Shown piece by piece: positions 1 to 13,176 of a DNA stretch of 64,000 bases. The notes beneath the pieces were generated by a model. The model was given only the letters and a program-made list of their open reading frames with translations, did not search any database and had not been told where the DNA came from. The translations under genes and the position numbers were made by a program. Source of the stretch: Echiichthys vipera (taxonomy: Eukaryota > Chordata > Actinopteri > Perciformes > Trachinidae); contig OY829659.1 of NCBI GenBank assembly GCA_963691815.1, positions 2,885,012-2,949,011 of the forward strand, read 5' to 3'. The number at the start of each line of letters is the position of its first letter. Within the stretch, counting starts at the first letter, position 1.

Positions 1-134
1 GTAAGACAGGTGTCCACAATTGAACAATAATTGATTCTTAATGAATTAATCACGACAGGAACAACGGTGCAGAACGGGAGTGTCGACCTGAATCAGTTTC
101 GTCTGTCGGTTTATTTAGCTAAATAAACATCACA

Positions 135-308
135 GGGGCGGCCGGGGGCACAGTGGTTAGAGCAGTCGCCCCATGTAAAGAGGCTGAAGGTCCTTGAGGG
201 AGCGGCCGCGGGTTCGACTCCGACCTGCGGCCCTTTGCTGCATGTCTCGCCCTCTCTCTCTCACCATTTCCTGCCAAAAAAATGAATCTGAAAAGAAAAA
301 AAAAATGC
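135..308 (+). repeat. tRNA-derived SINE
   Basis: tRNA-like head with an A-box-like AGTGGTTAGAGCAG (152-165) and B-box-like GGTTCGACTCC (211-221). A unique body containing CTGCATGTC follows, ending in an A-rich tail at about 288-306. A 3' fragment of the same family is at about 17030-17080. Confidence 0.75.
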
Positions 309-425
309 CTCCTATACTGCCTAAAATGCTGGCATGAGTATCTGCGAGTACTGAAGTCCAGGCACCAGTGTGATACCACGTAAGTTATTAGAAACAGGAA
401 TCTATTTACGGGTTAGCTCCGTTAA

Positions 426-731
426 CTCACTCACTCATCTTCAACCTCTTGTCCCTGTCGGGGTCGTGGGGGGATGGAGCCGATCCCAGCTGACATCAGG
501 CGTGAGGCGGGGTCCACCCTGGACAGGACGCCAGTCTATCACAGGACACATAGAGACAGACAGAGACAGACAACCATTCACACCTACGGGTGATTTAGAG
601 TCATCAATGAACCGAACACCTGCACGTCTTTGGACTGTGGGAGGAAACCGGAGAACCCGGAGAAAACCCACACAGACACACACACAGAAGGGCCCCAGCC
701 GGGATTCAACCACCGCGACGTGACGCCCAGC
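426..731 (-). repeat. V-SINE-like repeat, copy 1
   Basis: Reverse-complement copy of a family present at least six times in the window. The 3' end is at about 426-460 (the ATGAATG-type tail) and the 5' part near 731. The core includes the stretch read as GACAGGACGCCAGTCTATCA. It resembles teleost tRNA-derived SINEs of the V-SINE type; the family name is from recall. Confidence 0.75.
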
Positions 732-2567
732 TTCGTTAACTCTATAATTAATCAGTTTAATAATTCTTAGTAGTTCTTTTTAAAAAATACATTTAAAGTT
801 AAATGGCTTCCACTTGCTGTATTCATTCATGTCTTAAAGTGTTTAACCTGAGTCAGGCCTCACCACAACGATAATCATATCAAAGTCATGCAGGCGTAGT
901 AAGATCTTTTGTTTTTAACACACTGGTATCGGTATCTGTACTCGCTTTCGGACGATACCCACAGCACGAGTTTCAGAATCGGTATGGAGAGGGAAAGCGG
1001 AAGAACTCCACTGCCTTATAGGTTCTGTAAAAAAGTGTTCATATTGGCGCATATTGAAAAATGCTGATACTGATGTTCTCAGCAGCTCATGGAGCCCAAA
1101 TGGAGATCAGTATTGGATTCATGCATTTATTAGATTGACAGAAACTCTACTCCAAACGAATGCTAACGTTGCTTCGTGTCCGTTGAATGTGTAAATAGGC
1201 AACTGTTGTCCTAATATGTCAGATAGACTGGAACACTGGGGGACTGGGGACATATGAGCGTAATATAGTCCACACTGTGTTTATTCAGCTATAATTCAGA
1301 GCAGTGATTGTTGTTGTGCTTGCCACAGCAGTAAAGGCGTCCAGTGCAGCAGCTTCTCAGGATTGGCTCTCTGCAGGTAATGCTGTTGGCCGTACACGGA
1401 GGCCAGATGACAGCATGGTTTTCCCCATTGCAGTCACGAGCCAAGACAACAGGCCATCTGTCAGATTTAGCTTCCAACTGTGACCTCGTCATTCCCCCAG
1501 GAATTTACTTTATCACTCATTCAGGAGTCGGGTGAGCTTGTTAAAGCCTCTGTGAGTGGATATTTTCTTTAATTAAGGTCAGAGACTCAAAGCTTCAGTT
1601 AACAACAACAACACGGACCAGGTGTTGGATCAGACCAGCTTTCGTACAGGGGAGAATCCTTTATCCATACGCATGTTCTAATGTAGAGATGGATGCATAC
1701 TTTAAATGGTTAAATGTGTATGGATGGCACGATTAAGCTGATATTGGACTTTAGCTGCAGGTTTGAGTTTGTCAGTGCCTCTCCGTCATCAGTTTTACAG
1801 TCTGTTTTAAAAATATCGCTGAAAGAACTAGATCCCCCTGAATGTCGGGAAAAGTTGCCTTCCAATGCCTTCAGGTTGATTATGTTTGAAAGGTGCAGTC
1901 GTCAGATTTCAAATCGCTCCTGTTGTGCGTTGGCGTCCCTCCATTTTCTGCTCACTTCATTTCCCCCAGATATTAGATGACATTGAGCACTGCTGGGAAG
2001 TGAACAGGTCAACTGAGCCCCATTAAAAAAGACTTTATTTGATAGCGCTGCTTGGTAGTAATGTGGCGTTAAGAGATTCCATCTGGATTTGGTTTTAATA
2101 CTTTGCTGTACCGCAGTGTGCCGGTTATAATGGATCTGAGATTAGACAGTCATATTATGGGTACCATGCACTAAATGTATTTTGTCTCCACAGAGCCCAG
2201 GTTGACATATCCATGTATTTCTTATTTTATCTGAATAGATGAAAACCCAAAGATATCCAGCCTACTATCACAGAAGACTGTAAGGAAACCAGCTAATGTT
2301 ATCTTTGAGTGGGTGGAACCGGCAACATATTCAGAATTTTTGGTTAAAAGTTGATATCAGTTGGTTTTGAAGACTACAAGTTTGAAAATGAAACAATGTG
2401 GAGGCGTGTTGTTAGAAAGAAGTGATCTTACCAGACCTCTGTAGCTCTTCTCTAGGCTACATTAGCTTCTAGCATAACATACCCGAATCTCTGATTGAGC
2501 TGTCGGCAGTCGAGTTGTACTGAAGGAAATTTTGGCACCAGGTTTTGACAAGGAAGAAGAATATGTG
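732..2567. other. No gene recognised, mostly non-repetitive
   Basis: AT-rich 5' flank or first-intron sequence of capn5. No exon with both plausible splice sites and coding potential was seen; short frames here lack any recognised family. Confidence 0.5.
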
Positions 2568-2575
2568 GAATATAT

Positions 2576-3204
2576 TAGAAATAGACCGATACATCGGCCG
2601 GACGATATTATCGGCTGATATTTGCGTTTTTTAGGTGTATCAGTATCGGCCGATGCGGGCTGCTGTGTTTGCCGGTTTTTCCCCGGCATTATTTACAGAC
2701 AGGCGTCCATTTTTGAAGTTTTTAAGTTTAGTAAATGTTCCTTATTTTTAAATTGAGACTCGAGTTGAGAATATTTGTTATCATCATTGTGTGATTTATG
2801 AAGTAAATTGAGGGAGCAAATGTTCTCCCCGTGTCAGCGTGGGTTTTCTCCGGGTTCTCCGGTTTCCTCCCACAGTCCAAAGACGTGCAGGTGTTCGGTT
2901 CATTGATGACTCTAAATCACCCGTAGGTGTGAATGGTTGTCTGTCTCTGTTCGTCTCTATGTGTCCTGTGATAGACTGGCGTCCTGTCCAGGGTGGACCC
3001 CGCCTCACGCCCGATGTCAGCTGGGATCGTCTCCAGCCCCCCAAGACCCCGATAGGGACAAGCGGTTGAAGATGAATGAAAAAAAGTAGTATCGGCTCCA
3101 ACTATCGGCTCAAGAAAATCGGCAGTCTGTTTCCGTCATCGGCTAAGGCTGATGGAAAAAAAAACGGCATCTGCCCTTAAAAAATCCATATCGGTCGATC
3201 CCTA
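2576..3204 (+). mobile_element. hAT-like non-autonomous element with 8-bp target duplication
   Basis: Bounded by GAATATAT at 2568-2575 and again at 3205-3212, a perfect 8-bp duplication typical of hAT transposition. The ends are short inverted repeats (TAGAAATAGACCGAT and, reversed, TAGGGATCGACCGAT). Sub-terminal sequence is rich in TATCGGCCGAT motifs. It is interrupted by a SINE (about 2821-3085). Relatives lie at about 61547-61918 and 54935-55005. Confidence 0.8.
2821..3085 (+). repeat. V-SINE-like repeat, copy 2, nested
   Basis: 5'-truncated copy, sense orientation, inserted in the hAT-like element. Comparison with the uninterrupted relative at 61790-61820 shows both edges (GAGGGAGCAAA before, AGTAGTATCGGC after). 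It ends in GATGAATGAAAAA. Confidence 0.8.
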
Positions 3205-3867
3205 GAATATATTTAACAATATCTCTGGTTCTGCTGCGTCAATTGAGTCCATCTTGAGTTCATAATGTTGAAGAAGTGCCATGTTTAGTTTAAGTAAAAA
3301 TGTCTTTTACACCTGGCTGCAGGGCTTTGGTCAAAAGACCAACTTAATCTAAACGAGGTCAAGACCGAGCCCAGAGTAAATCCAGTCCTGTTCATGGGCA
3401 ATTGTGTTTTTCAAGGCTAATACAGTGATTAAGGAGTTTGAGTGAATCTTTAAACAAGATCTTATATATAACATATAACACTGATCTATCTTCTAACATC
3501 AAACGAATCAATGCAGAGAGTTGAGGGAATATTCTGTACAGCTGATCTGGAATCAGCAGCCAGGAACAACTTGCCCAGTTCTTAATAGAGTCCAAAACAA
3601 ATCTGAATCCAACAAGACACAAGACCAAGATGAGTTCAAGACTTTATAAAAGTAGTCTTGAGGCCGCACTCAAGTACTACAGCCCTGCCTGGCTGGGATC
3701 TGATTGTGTTCAATACATTCTGGGTGTATTCTCCAACACGTATTCTCCTTATTCAGATAAGATATTCAGATAAAGATAGATTATCACCAGGATGCATGTG
3801 CTCTGACATGGCTTACAAACAGCATCAGAGGAACATCCCATTTGAAAGCTTTGCAAGAGTTCTAGGA

Positions 3868-4080
3868 CAGGGGTGGGCAATTCCGGTCCTGGAGAGCCAC
3901 TGTCCTGCATGTTTTAGGTTTCTCCCTACCCTAACACACCTGAGTCTAACGATAATCAAACTGTGACGAGCATCAGCTGCTTGATAACGAGCAAATCATT
4001 AGACTCAGGTGTGTTAGAGCAGAGAGGAACCTAAAACATGCAGGACAGTGGCTCTCCAAGAGCAGGATTCCCCAGCCCTG
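3868..4080. mobile_element. hAT-type fold-back MITE
   Basis: 213-bp element with long inverted ends: GGAGAGCCACTGTCCTGCAT near 3891 and its complement at about 4038-4057. It begins CAGGGGTGGG and ends in CCCTG. Flanks TTCTAGGA and TTCTGGAG agree at 6 of 8 bases, as for an aged hAT duplication. Confidence 0.75.
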
Positions 4081-4085
4081 TTCTG

Positions 4086-4900
4086 GAGGAGCGATCCCTC
4101 CTACATCTGAACATCTCTCATGTGCCGTCCTGCTGGAGAACAGCGTAGCGTCAAAGCTGAGGCGGACCGCTGATATCAGGACAACAGAAACCTCCCACAC
4201 CCTCTGTGATAGACGGAAAAGGCACCTGTTGTCAGGTAGTCAGACTGCACCCCTATGAATCAATAAAACACACTTATATATATTTATTTTATAGCTTTCT
4301 AAAGCGGAGCATTTAAAGCCGTCTTGCCTATTTGATCACTTACATGTACTCCCATGATTCTTGCACCTTTTGGGTAATATCCTCATAGTTGAATTCACTT
4401 TGTGTCTCAGCTTTTCTCTGACATAATTTCACCCACGCCAAGAAACATAGCCTGCGTGTTGAGTCAGCCAGTAATGAACCTTGCTTGAAACATCGTTGCT
4501 AAGGCGTTCAATGACCTGAGCAGCTTTGAATGCCTCTAATAAATCTCTTGTCCATTTGCTGGCTCGGAGTATTGATTCTGAAATTAAATCACACGGGTCG
4601 AGGAGGAAGTATGCAAATTGATAACCATGAAAAGTTCAGCCATGAATAATTTTTCTCATCTGAAAACACATCGACCGTCCAGGTCAGATTTGTTGATTAC
4701 GGTGTTTGCAGTGGGAAAGCACAGCCGCCTCTCTCTAAAGGTGCCACTAATGAGCATTTCATTTACTGGCAATTGATTTTTCCAAATGAATGATTAGCCA
4801 TGTCGTCTGTAAATGCTCTTGAATAAAGACTTAAATTCCTCATCACATGTTTATCAGAGCTCAAAATAATTTCTTTAGTCAATTCTTCTGTAAACTATTG
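4086..4900. other. Low-repeat AT-rich stretch upstream of capn5 exon
   Basis: No gene or repeat recognised. The part at about 4440-4840 has several TAAT/ATTA-type cores and no repeat match inside the window, so it could hold regulatory sequence; this is inference only. Confidence 0.3.
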
Positions 4901-5040
4901 AATTCACTATTTAGACAAGCCTGTGAATGTTCTCATTTGTCCAAAAAAAGCAACTGGACTCGGTTAATCCAACGACTGTCGTCTAGACTCATTAGAGCAC
5001 TAACCAAGTCGAAACCAACTTCCCACCAACGACTGCCACT

Positions 5041-5700
5041 CTAACAACGGTCGTTGGCACTTTGGAGCACATAGGGTCCCAGTGACATCATCGGTGAGAG
5101 GTTAAATACCTGGATCTCCACACCAGTTAGTTGGTCCAGTCCCAGCCTGGTCCTGGTCCTGGTCCTGGTCCAGTCCCAGCCTGGTCCTGGTCCTGGTCCT
5201 GGTCCAGTCCCAGCCTGGTCCTGGTCCTGGTCCAGTCCCAGCCTGGTCAGATGCGTACATGAACTGATGAAGCCTCTTGGATGAGAGGTGAAACGTCTTC
5301 CTAGACAATTAACCAAGTCCAGTTGCTTTGGACTGAAAGTGCTTTGAGGATCACTATTTAGACAATTAACTATTTGTTTGATTCATTTTTTTAAAGAGAA
5401 AATGTCCAAATCCTACAATTCCAGCTTCTTTAATGTGAATATTTTCTGGTTTCTTTCCTCCTCCGTGACAGCAAACTGAATATATTTGAGTTGTGGACAA
5501 AACAAGACATCCAAGGACGTCACCTTAGGCTTTGGGAAACACTGATCCCCATTTTAGACCAAAGAAATAATGAATGAATCGAGGAAATGTTTGACATATG
5601 AATCAATAGTGAAAATAATCGTTATCGCAGCCCTAATCAGCAGCGATATCAGCAGAAACCAATATATCCATGACCTTATCTCAGGCTCTTTAACTACGTG
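5041..5700 (+). repeat. Duplicated block A with CTGGTC minisatellite
   Basis: A roughly 640-bp unit repeated in direct orientation at 8180-8822. It holds a minisatellite (about 5131-5250) of CTGGTCCTGGTC runs separated by CAGTCCCAGC, then GATGAGAGGTGAAACGTCTT and a long shared 3' part up to about 5700. Confidence 0.85.
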
Positions 5701-5705
5701 TTAAA

Positions 5706-6233
5706 GGAAAGGTCAGAGAATTAGAGAAGACATGGGGGTGAATTGATCCTGGAAAATAACTCTAGTAATTAAATCAAATTTTGGTTAAACAGTCGAAAAA
5801 TTTGTGATTATCCAATGTTTATCTTAGTCTTCACTCTGACTCACCAGTCCCCCTCTATGCTCCTCCAGTACCGCGCTGATCAATGTATACGTGGCTCCTT
5901 TAATCCATAGCAGTGATAATTAGGCTCCAGAGGATATCAGTGAATCGACAGATTAATCATTTTGACCCAGTGAATCCCGGCCGTGCTCAAGGCAGCTGCG
6001 CACATCGACTTCCTGTTTCCAATGAGAGCTTTCACTGTTAAGGTATTAAAGTGGGCTGGATTCTGCTGTCAGTCAGCTGTGAGTGGAAGAGCAGAAGTCC
6101 TGGGATGGGAACTGGTTTCAAAAGTGGCAGAGAAACTTACTTATCGGAGGGAAACCCATTTGTTTGTGTGGATGTGATCTACAACTTTGGTCTGACTGCT
6201 GCCTCTCCTTGTCACCGTGGTTGTGTCCTTCAG
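5706..6233. other. Region just upstream of the first coding exon
   Basis: Nothing recognised other than the pyrimidine-rich acceptor region that ends at 6233. Confidence 0.5.
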
Positions 6234-6242
6234 GGCTGCAGT

Positions 6243-6407
6243 ATGTTCACTTCAGTGAAGGCCTTCGAGGGGCAGCAGTACTCCACCCTGAAGAGGCAGT
6301 GCTTGCAGAGTGGCCTGCTCTTTGAGGACCCCCGCTTCCCCGCCACCGACGACACGCTCTTTTACCAGGGCAACAGGATCGGCCGTGTGGTCTGGAAGAG
6401 GCCTCGG
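6243..6407 (+). CDS. capn5: capn5 coding exon 1 (aa 1-55)
   Basis: Begins MFTSVKAFEG and ends VVWKRPR, matching the calpain-5 N-terminus including the LFEDPRFPATDDTL block. The transcribed exon probably starts at 6234, after a TTCAG acceptor, leaving nine untranslated bases before the ATG. The donor at 6408 reads GTAAGT and the phase is 0. Confidence 0.96.
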
Positions 6408-9400
6408 GTAAGTTGGTTTGTGCAGTAGAAGAGTTTTATCTGTTTAAAATCTGATTGACATCTATGGTCTGAAGCCGCTGGAAGACCTTTCTGACCATCA
6501 TCAGGATCCCAAAGTTCAAAAGTCACAGGTTAAAATTGGCCGAAGCGGTAAGAAGAATGGGTTTATTCAATCTGTTCTCATCCCAACTCGTCACATACTG
6601 ATGTTTTGTCAGGACCCCTCGGCGTCACTTGGTCCTGGTTAGCCCTGCACACTAAAAGCTGATGCTCCCGGTCACTGTTTTAAACACGGAGAACACGTGT
6701 GAATAAGTGATTAAAAGTTGAATATGGAGAATGAGCAGAACACCGCCATCTAGTGTCTCAAGATCATAGTCGCAACAACAAAAAATAATTCCAGCAGTCG
6801 GGTTGCCAGGTTGGTCAGACCCGGCCCAGTCGCCTACAGGAGACCGGAGTCTGTTTGAGCCTGTTTGAACCCGTCCTATCTGGCAAATTGCACTATAAAA
6901 ACCAGGATTAGAGGAGTTTGACCGACAGTTACCGTTAGCCGTTAGCGTTAGCAGTTAGCGTTAGCCGTTACCGCTAAGTAAACATGAAAGTTAGCTTAGC
7001 CATTTGGGCGTGCGTTTGAATGGCGTTTCTCTCCTTTCTCTCAGTCCATGCAGTGAATGCTCGGCCTGTACTGACTCTGGTTTTTGCCCGTCTCTGGTCA
7101 CTCAGCTGCTGGGACAAATAACCATTTCACCCAGCGCCAACCTACAGTAGCTGCACCCAGCAACAGACAACGTGTCAGAAAGTCACGTCGGTGGGGTTAA
7201 AGGAAGTGCTTGGAACACGATGCAGGGGCTATGAACAGGACACAAACCACAGTCTCCTGGGTGAAAGTGCGGTGTTTGGCGCCATTGTGCATCTCTGCCA
7301 GACGCGGAGGGCTGTGACAAAACTGCGGTATGTGACACCCTGGGAATGAGAAGGGGCTGCTTTATTAGCTGAATCATAACAGAGGTGAATAAAGTGCCTG
7401 GCTGGTGTTTTAAAGTAAAGCTCCAACTACAAGACTTTCACACTCATCAGTTCGCTGACTTGTTTTCGCACCACCTGACACCTCACACACTACTAGCTGC
7501 AACACGTTCTCATCCCAACTCGTCACATAGACCCACGGCTGTTTGTCAACATCTTTTGGCATGGCATCACTTGTCAATGCCCGACTGTGAGGCAACATAT
7601 TCCCTGCAGAAGTATGATCCTTTTATGCATCATGGCATACAGTAAATTGGGAGCAGTTACTGCACCTTTAAAACCTTCCCATCAAGGAAGAGAGTCCGAT
7701 GACCTATGACTAAATCATTTACCAGATAGATGTAAGTCAGTAGTCATCAGTCACTGTTGCACTCCACTCTTTAGTCTCCTTGTGTAAGCCGGTATGTATG
7801 TTTCACATGATATCAGATGCAAGGCCTCAGGATTTAGCGCGCTGACTCCCCTGCCACGGTTATCCCCCCTCACGCAGCAGGCTGTGACTCTGGATGGAGT
7901 AACCTCCTTCTGCCTGTGTGCCACTGCTGCAGCAACAGCCAGCGTGAATTGCCATGGAAACTGGGTCACACAGATTATATGTTTTGGTCTGTGCTGATGT
8001 CAGTCATGCAGACGGAAAACTGGAAGAAGTCAAGAGGAGAAAAGGCAGGAGGAGCCTCCCCCTCATCCTCGTCAGGACGTGATTTTTGTTTTTATTCAGT
8101 GATTCATGTCAGGAGGATAACTCTAAAGATTCTTACTGAAGCACATATACTGTATGGAAAGCTTGTACTTGGACATGGACTCACATAGGGTCCCAGTGAC
8201 ATCATCAGCCTTGTGAGAGGTTAAATACCTGGATCTCACAACGGATAGTTGGACCAGTCCCAGCCTGGTCCTGGTCCTGGGACTGGTCCCAGCCTGGTCC
8301 TGGTCCTGGTCCAGTCCCAGCCTGGTCCTGGTCCTCGTCCTGGTCCAGGACCAGTCCCAGCCTGGTCAGATGCGTACATGAACTGATGAAGCCTCTTGGA
8401 TGAGAGGTGAAACGTCTTCCTAGACAAATAACCAAGTCCAGTTGCTTTTGACTGAAAGTGCTTTGAGGATCACTATTTAGACAATTAACTATTTGTTTGA
8501 TTCATTTTTTTAAAGAGAAAATGTCCAAATCCTACAATTCCAGCTTCTTAAATGTGAATATTTTCTGGTTTCTTTCCTCCTCTGTGACAGCAAACTGTAT
8601 ATCTTTGAGTTGTGGACAAAACGAGACATTCAAGGACGTCATCTTAGGCTTTGGGAAACACTGAGCCCCATTTTAGACCAAAGAACTAATGAATGAATCG
8701 AGGAAATGTTCTACATATTATTCAATAGTGAAAATAATCGTTATTGCAGCCCTAATCAGCAGCGATATCAGCAGAAACCAATATATCCATGACCTTATCT
8801 CAGGCTCTTTAACTACGTGTGAAACAAAAGGACTCTAAATCTACTTACCTTTAACGGAAAACCAAACGCAGCTTGCTTTAGTCATTATAGGAACATTCTT
8901 TTATACAGTAACGTGTAATGAGCCTGTGAATGTTCCCATTTTGTCCGGACTTAGTTATTTGTCTAGGCAGACGTTTCACCTCTCATCAAGAGGCTTCAAA
9001 GCACCCATAGGTAAAGTACTCATAAGGCAAAATGGCCCATTTCAGAAAAATCTACATTAAAGTAATTAAAGTTAATTGGATTATAATTATTTTTTGCAAG
9101 TACAAGTGCCTCAAAGTTCTACTACAGTGCAGTACATGAGTAAAAGTACTTAGTTACTTTCCACCAACTACAGATACAGTCCAGTGGAAACCTTGAACCC
9201 ACGCCGAATGCCTTCCTCTGCTCCTTATGGTTACTGAGAGCTCGTTCCCAATGCGGCGCTCCATTCAGTGGAGAGTGCACGATAATGAAGTTAAACATGA
9301 AACTACTCAGGGACAGAGTGGGTTTGAGAGAATGAAATGTTCATAAAGAATCCAAGTTTAATGACATTCCTGACATGGGACTTTCATTTGGGAGTCTGGA

Positions 9401-12400
9401 GTCAGAGTTGCCCTAAATTGAAATGCATCAGTCATTGTCAGGATTCCTTTTTACCCCCTTTATATTTAGCATTACAGCGTTGTTTAGGTTACGGAGAGAC
9501 CTTGACACACGCTTATTTCCACTTCATAAAGGATGTCCTTTTTTCACTTTCAAAGGATGTATTGGCACTGAACACTGATGCTGCACACTTATGTAGTGGC
9601 AGCTATTGCTACTGCTTATTTCAGATGCATATGCGAGTCATACCAGGCTCTGGTATGACTTACCAACCTGCCAACGTCGGGAAAGCAACCGATGATCGCC
9701 CAGGTGTGTGTGGCAGCTAGCAGACATGTTCAAGCAGAGAGTTTTCTATTAATATATAAATGAGCAAAATAACGTCACAAACTCAGGGTTCCAACAGGGT
9801 CCTGGAAAACCTGGAAATTCAGAAAATAGTTTTCATGTGGAAAATTTTCGTGTGCCCAGGAAGCGGTAGGACTCCACAGTGTCCACCGAAGAGTCACGCA
9901 GGATGATGGGGGGAGGGTGGGGCTGCGCTCTTCCTGAAGTCTACTATCATCTCCACTGTTTTGGAAGCATTGAGCTCCAGGTTGTTCTCCCTGCACCAGG
10001 TCGCTGGGTGGTCAATCTCCCACCTGTAGGCAGACTCATCCCCGCCCTAACCCCTAACCCTAACCCTAACCCCCTAACTCTAACCCCTAACTCTAACCCT
10101 AACCCCCTAACCCTAACCCTAACCCCCTAACTCTAACCCTAACCCTAACCCCCTAACCCCCTAACTCTAACCCTAACCCTAACTCTAACCCTAACCCCTA
10201 ACTCTAACTCTAACCCTAACCCCTAACTCTAACCCTAACCCTAACCACCTAACTCTAACCCTAACCCCCTAACTCTAACCCTAACCCCTAACTCTAACCC
10301 TAACCCCCTAACTCTAACCCTAACCCTAACCACCTAACTCTAACCCTAACCCCCTAACTCTAACCCTAACCCCTAACTCTAACCCTAACCCCCTAACCCT
10401 CTAACCCTAACCCTAACCACCTAACTCTAACCCTAACCCCCTAACTCTAACCCTAACCCCTAACTCTAACCCTAACCCCCTAACCCCTAACCCTAACCCC
10501 CTAACTCTAACCCTAACCCCTAACTCTAACCCTAACCCCCTAACCCCTAACCCTAACTCTAACCCTAACCCCCTAACTCTAACCCTAACCCTAACCCCCT
10601 AACTCTAACCCTAACCCCTAACCCTAACCCCTAACCCTAACCCCCTAACTCTAACCCTAACCCTAAACCTAACCCCTAACCCCCTAACTCTAACCCTAAC
10701 CCTAACCCCTAACCCTAACCCCCTAACCCTAACCCTAACCCCTACCCCTAACCCCTACCCCTAACCCCCTACCCCTAACCCCTAACCCTACCCCTAACCC
10801 CTACCCCTAACCCCCTACCCCTAACCCTAACCCCCTAACCCCCTAACCCTACCCCTAACCCCTAACCCTAACCCCCTAACCCTAACCCCCTAACCCTAAC
10901 CCTAACTCACAATGCTGAGGATCAGAGAGGTCGTGCTCTCAGAGGTTGTTGTGCTCGCTTTTATCCTTCGCTCAGTTGCGTCGAGGCGATATTTATGGCT
11001 GTGTTGAAGTCCCAGTGGCAGAGCATGCGAGCATAAAGAGCATCCTCTAATAAAATGCTCCCCCCGCCCCTGACTGCCTCGCATTATCTCTCAGCCTGTC
11101 TGTCTTTCTACTGCTGCCCTTCTCCTCCTCCTCCTCCTCCTCCTCCTCCTCCTCCTCCTCCTCCTCCTCTTCTCCCTGCTTCTCTTCCACTGATTTGTGT
11201 TTATTTATGTCTTGACCAGAAAAGGGTGGGGCGATATGACGGTGTATGCTGTGAAACAATGGACAGTCTTCAGCTCACAGAGGGTTTTCTTAAGCACTTA
11301 TACCGTGGTTGGCAGCTTTAATAGATCTGAGTGTTTCAAATTATCTCGGCCAAACGTTTCTCTTTATATAAACTTAAGTGATGAATTGTCTTGACTCCAT
11401 TTTCCATAGAAAAACACACACTCAGGGATTAGCGTCTCGATTATTTCAGGGCTACACGCTCGAAGGTTAACTGTAACGCGCTTGTGTTGAGTCCATGATG
11501 TTTAAAAGTGACGGGTTGATCCGTGACTGTGACTAGTGGTCAAAGGAGCAGCTTTCATTTCACAATAAAAGCCCCATGTTAATTTGTTATTGATCTAAAG
11601 TTTTTATTTTGAGGCAGCAAAATGAGGTAATGTCAGGTTTTCATCAGCAGCAACTTACAGTCTCTAACAGCCAGACGTGGCTAACAGTGATTAGCTGGGG
11701 GCAGCACGGTGAAGTCATTCAAAGGTCTTTTTTAACCACTAATACTGCTGAAAATAACAGCAAACCTCTGCAGCAGCATGAGACGAGTCCCTACACACAA
11801 GTCAAAGCACCAACAACGTAGTTAGTGAAGCCAGAGTTTATTAAAAGACTGTTTAAAGACTTACTTACTGGCCCCTGTACCAGCTCCTCTCATAGTAAAG
11901 TCCATTCAAGTCGTAGTAAAAGGTTTGGAAAAGTCCCAGACACTAACTTTCCCTGTAGCAGCGAAATGTCACGTGAGGGGGTGAGGACATGTGTCGCTGA
12001 AGGGGCTGCAGGTAGAGGTAGCATCAGACAGAGCATCAGTCTCCATGTTTGGGCACTTTTTGGTGAGTCTGTGGGCACTGAAGAAGAAGGTTGATGCTGC
12101 CAACAGAGTGACATTTTTCACTGTGACCTGGAATCATTGAATACTGCATCACGCTGTGTGACTGATGCTCTGGAGGATTCCCCATCACTCATCAACCGCA
12201 CCGCACTGGACACTGTTTTTCCATGTCCCCAGAATAAATTGGAAGAGGCGACTGATTCATGAATAAATCACCAATGGGCTCCTTCCTTTGGGATTGACTT
12301 TGGTAATCCACTTGAATGGACTTTACTATGAGAAGAGCTGGTACAGGGGCCAGTAGGTAAGTCTTTAAAACACTCTTTAATAAACTCTGGCTTCACTAAC

Positions 12401-13140
12401 TACGCTGCTGCTTTGTTGTGTGTGTAGGGACTCTTCTCATGCTGCTGCGACCCAGCCGTCCGCTTACTTGTTGCTCTCCCTTCCATCATCAGCTGCTCTG
12501 TTACAATAATGTCAGGCTGAATTTCACCGCATCGTTCGTTGGATTCCTGACGCCAGATTACACGTTTTGCTCTCTCTCTGTCGGCTCTTGGGGCTGCTTG
12601 CGTGTCTGGTTGTGTGTTTGCTTGTGCGGCTGATGGATTGGTCTGAGGAGGGCTATGAGGCTGGTTGAATTGTTCTCAGTAGCAGGGTAAATGATTAGGC
12701 TGTGCTCAGCCACGATATTCACATTACTTCAGTGTCTGCAGGGCCGGGCAGGGATCGATACTCTATTACTCTTCCACCTGAGCCTACCCGTGGATGCAGG
12801 CCACCACAGGGAGCCCTCGCTGCCGCTCAGACTCCACCAATCAATGGGGGGAGGACGTGATTAGAGATCTTAACTCTGCACCGGTCAGACAGAGGATATA
12901 CAAATATTGCATCACGTAGCTGTGCCCACTTGCACGTACAGACGCACACTTCAGATAGGATGGGCTTCAGTGCTGCCCTTTGTACTGTGAGAGGGGCTTC
13001 TGGTAGAGAGTGGAGGCCTCCAGGGAGCACCGCAGTGGCCTCTGCTTCTGATTAAAAGTTTGCATTTGCAGCAATAACCTTTGCACAGTCAGCAAATTAC
13101 TGACCTTGGTTTGTGACCGCTCTGTGTGTGTGTGCGTGCA

Positions 13141-13176
<36 letters not shown>

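Noticed and set aside
135..235. Possible tRNA gene
   Set aside because: A-box-like and B-box-like elements are present, but the sequence runs into a SINE body and A-rich tail, and no full cloverleaf is apparent. The same holds for the heads at 49495 and 63650.
5041..5316. Gly-Pro and Trp-Asp-Trp rich frames (also at 8205-8435 and 53059-53559)
   Set aside because: These are translations of the CTGGTC minisatellite in a dispersed repeat; no conserved start or family.
10048..10906. A true chromosome end
   Set aside because: capn5 exons continue in the same order and strand on both sides, and the units are degenerate.
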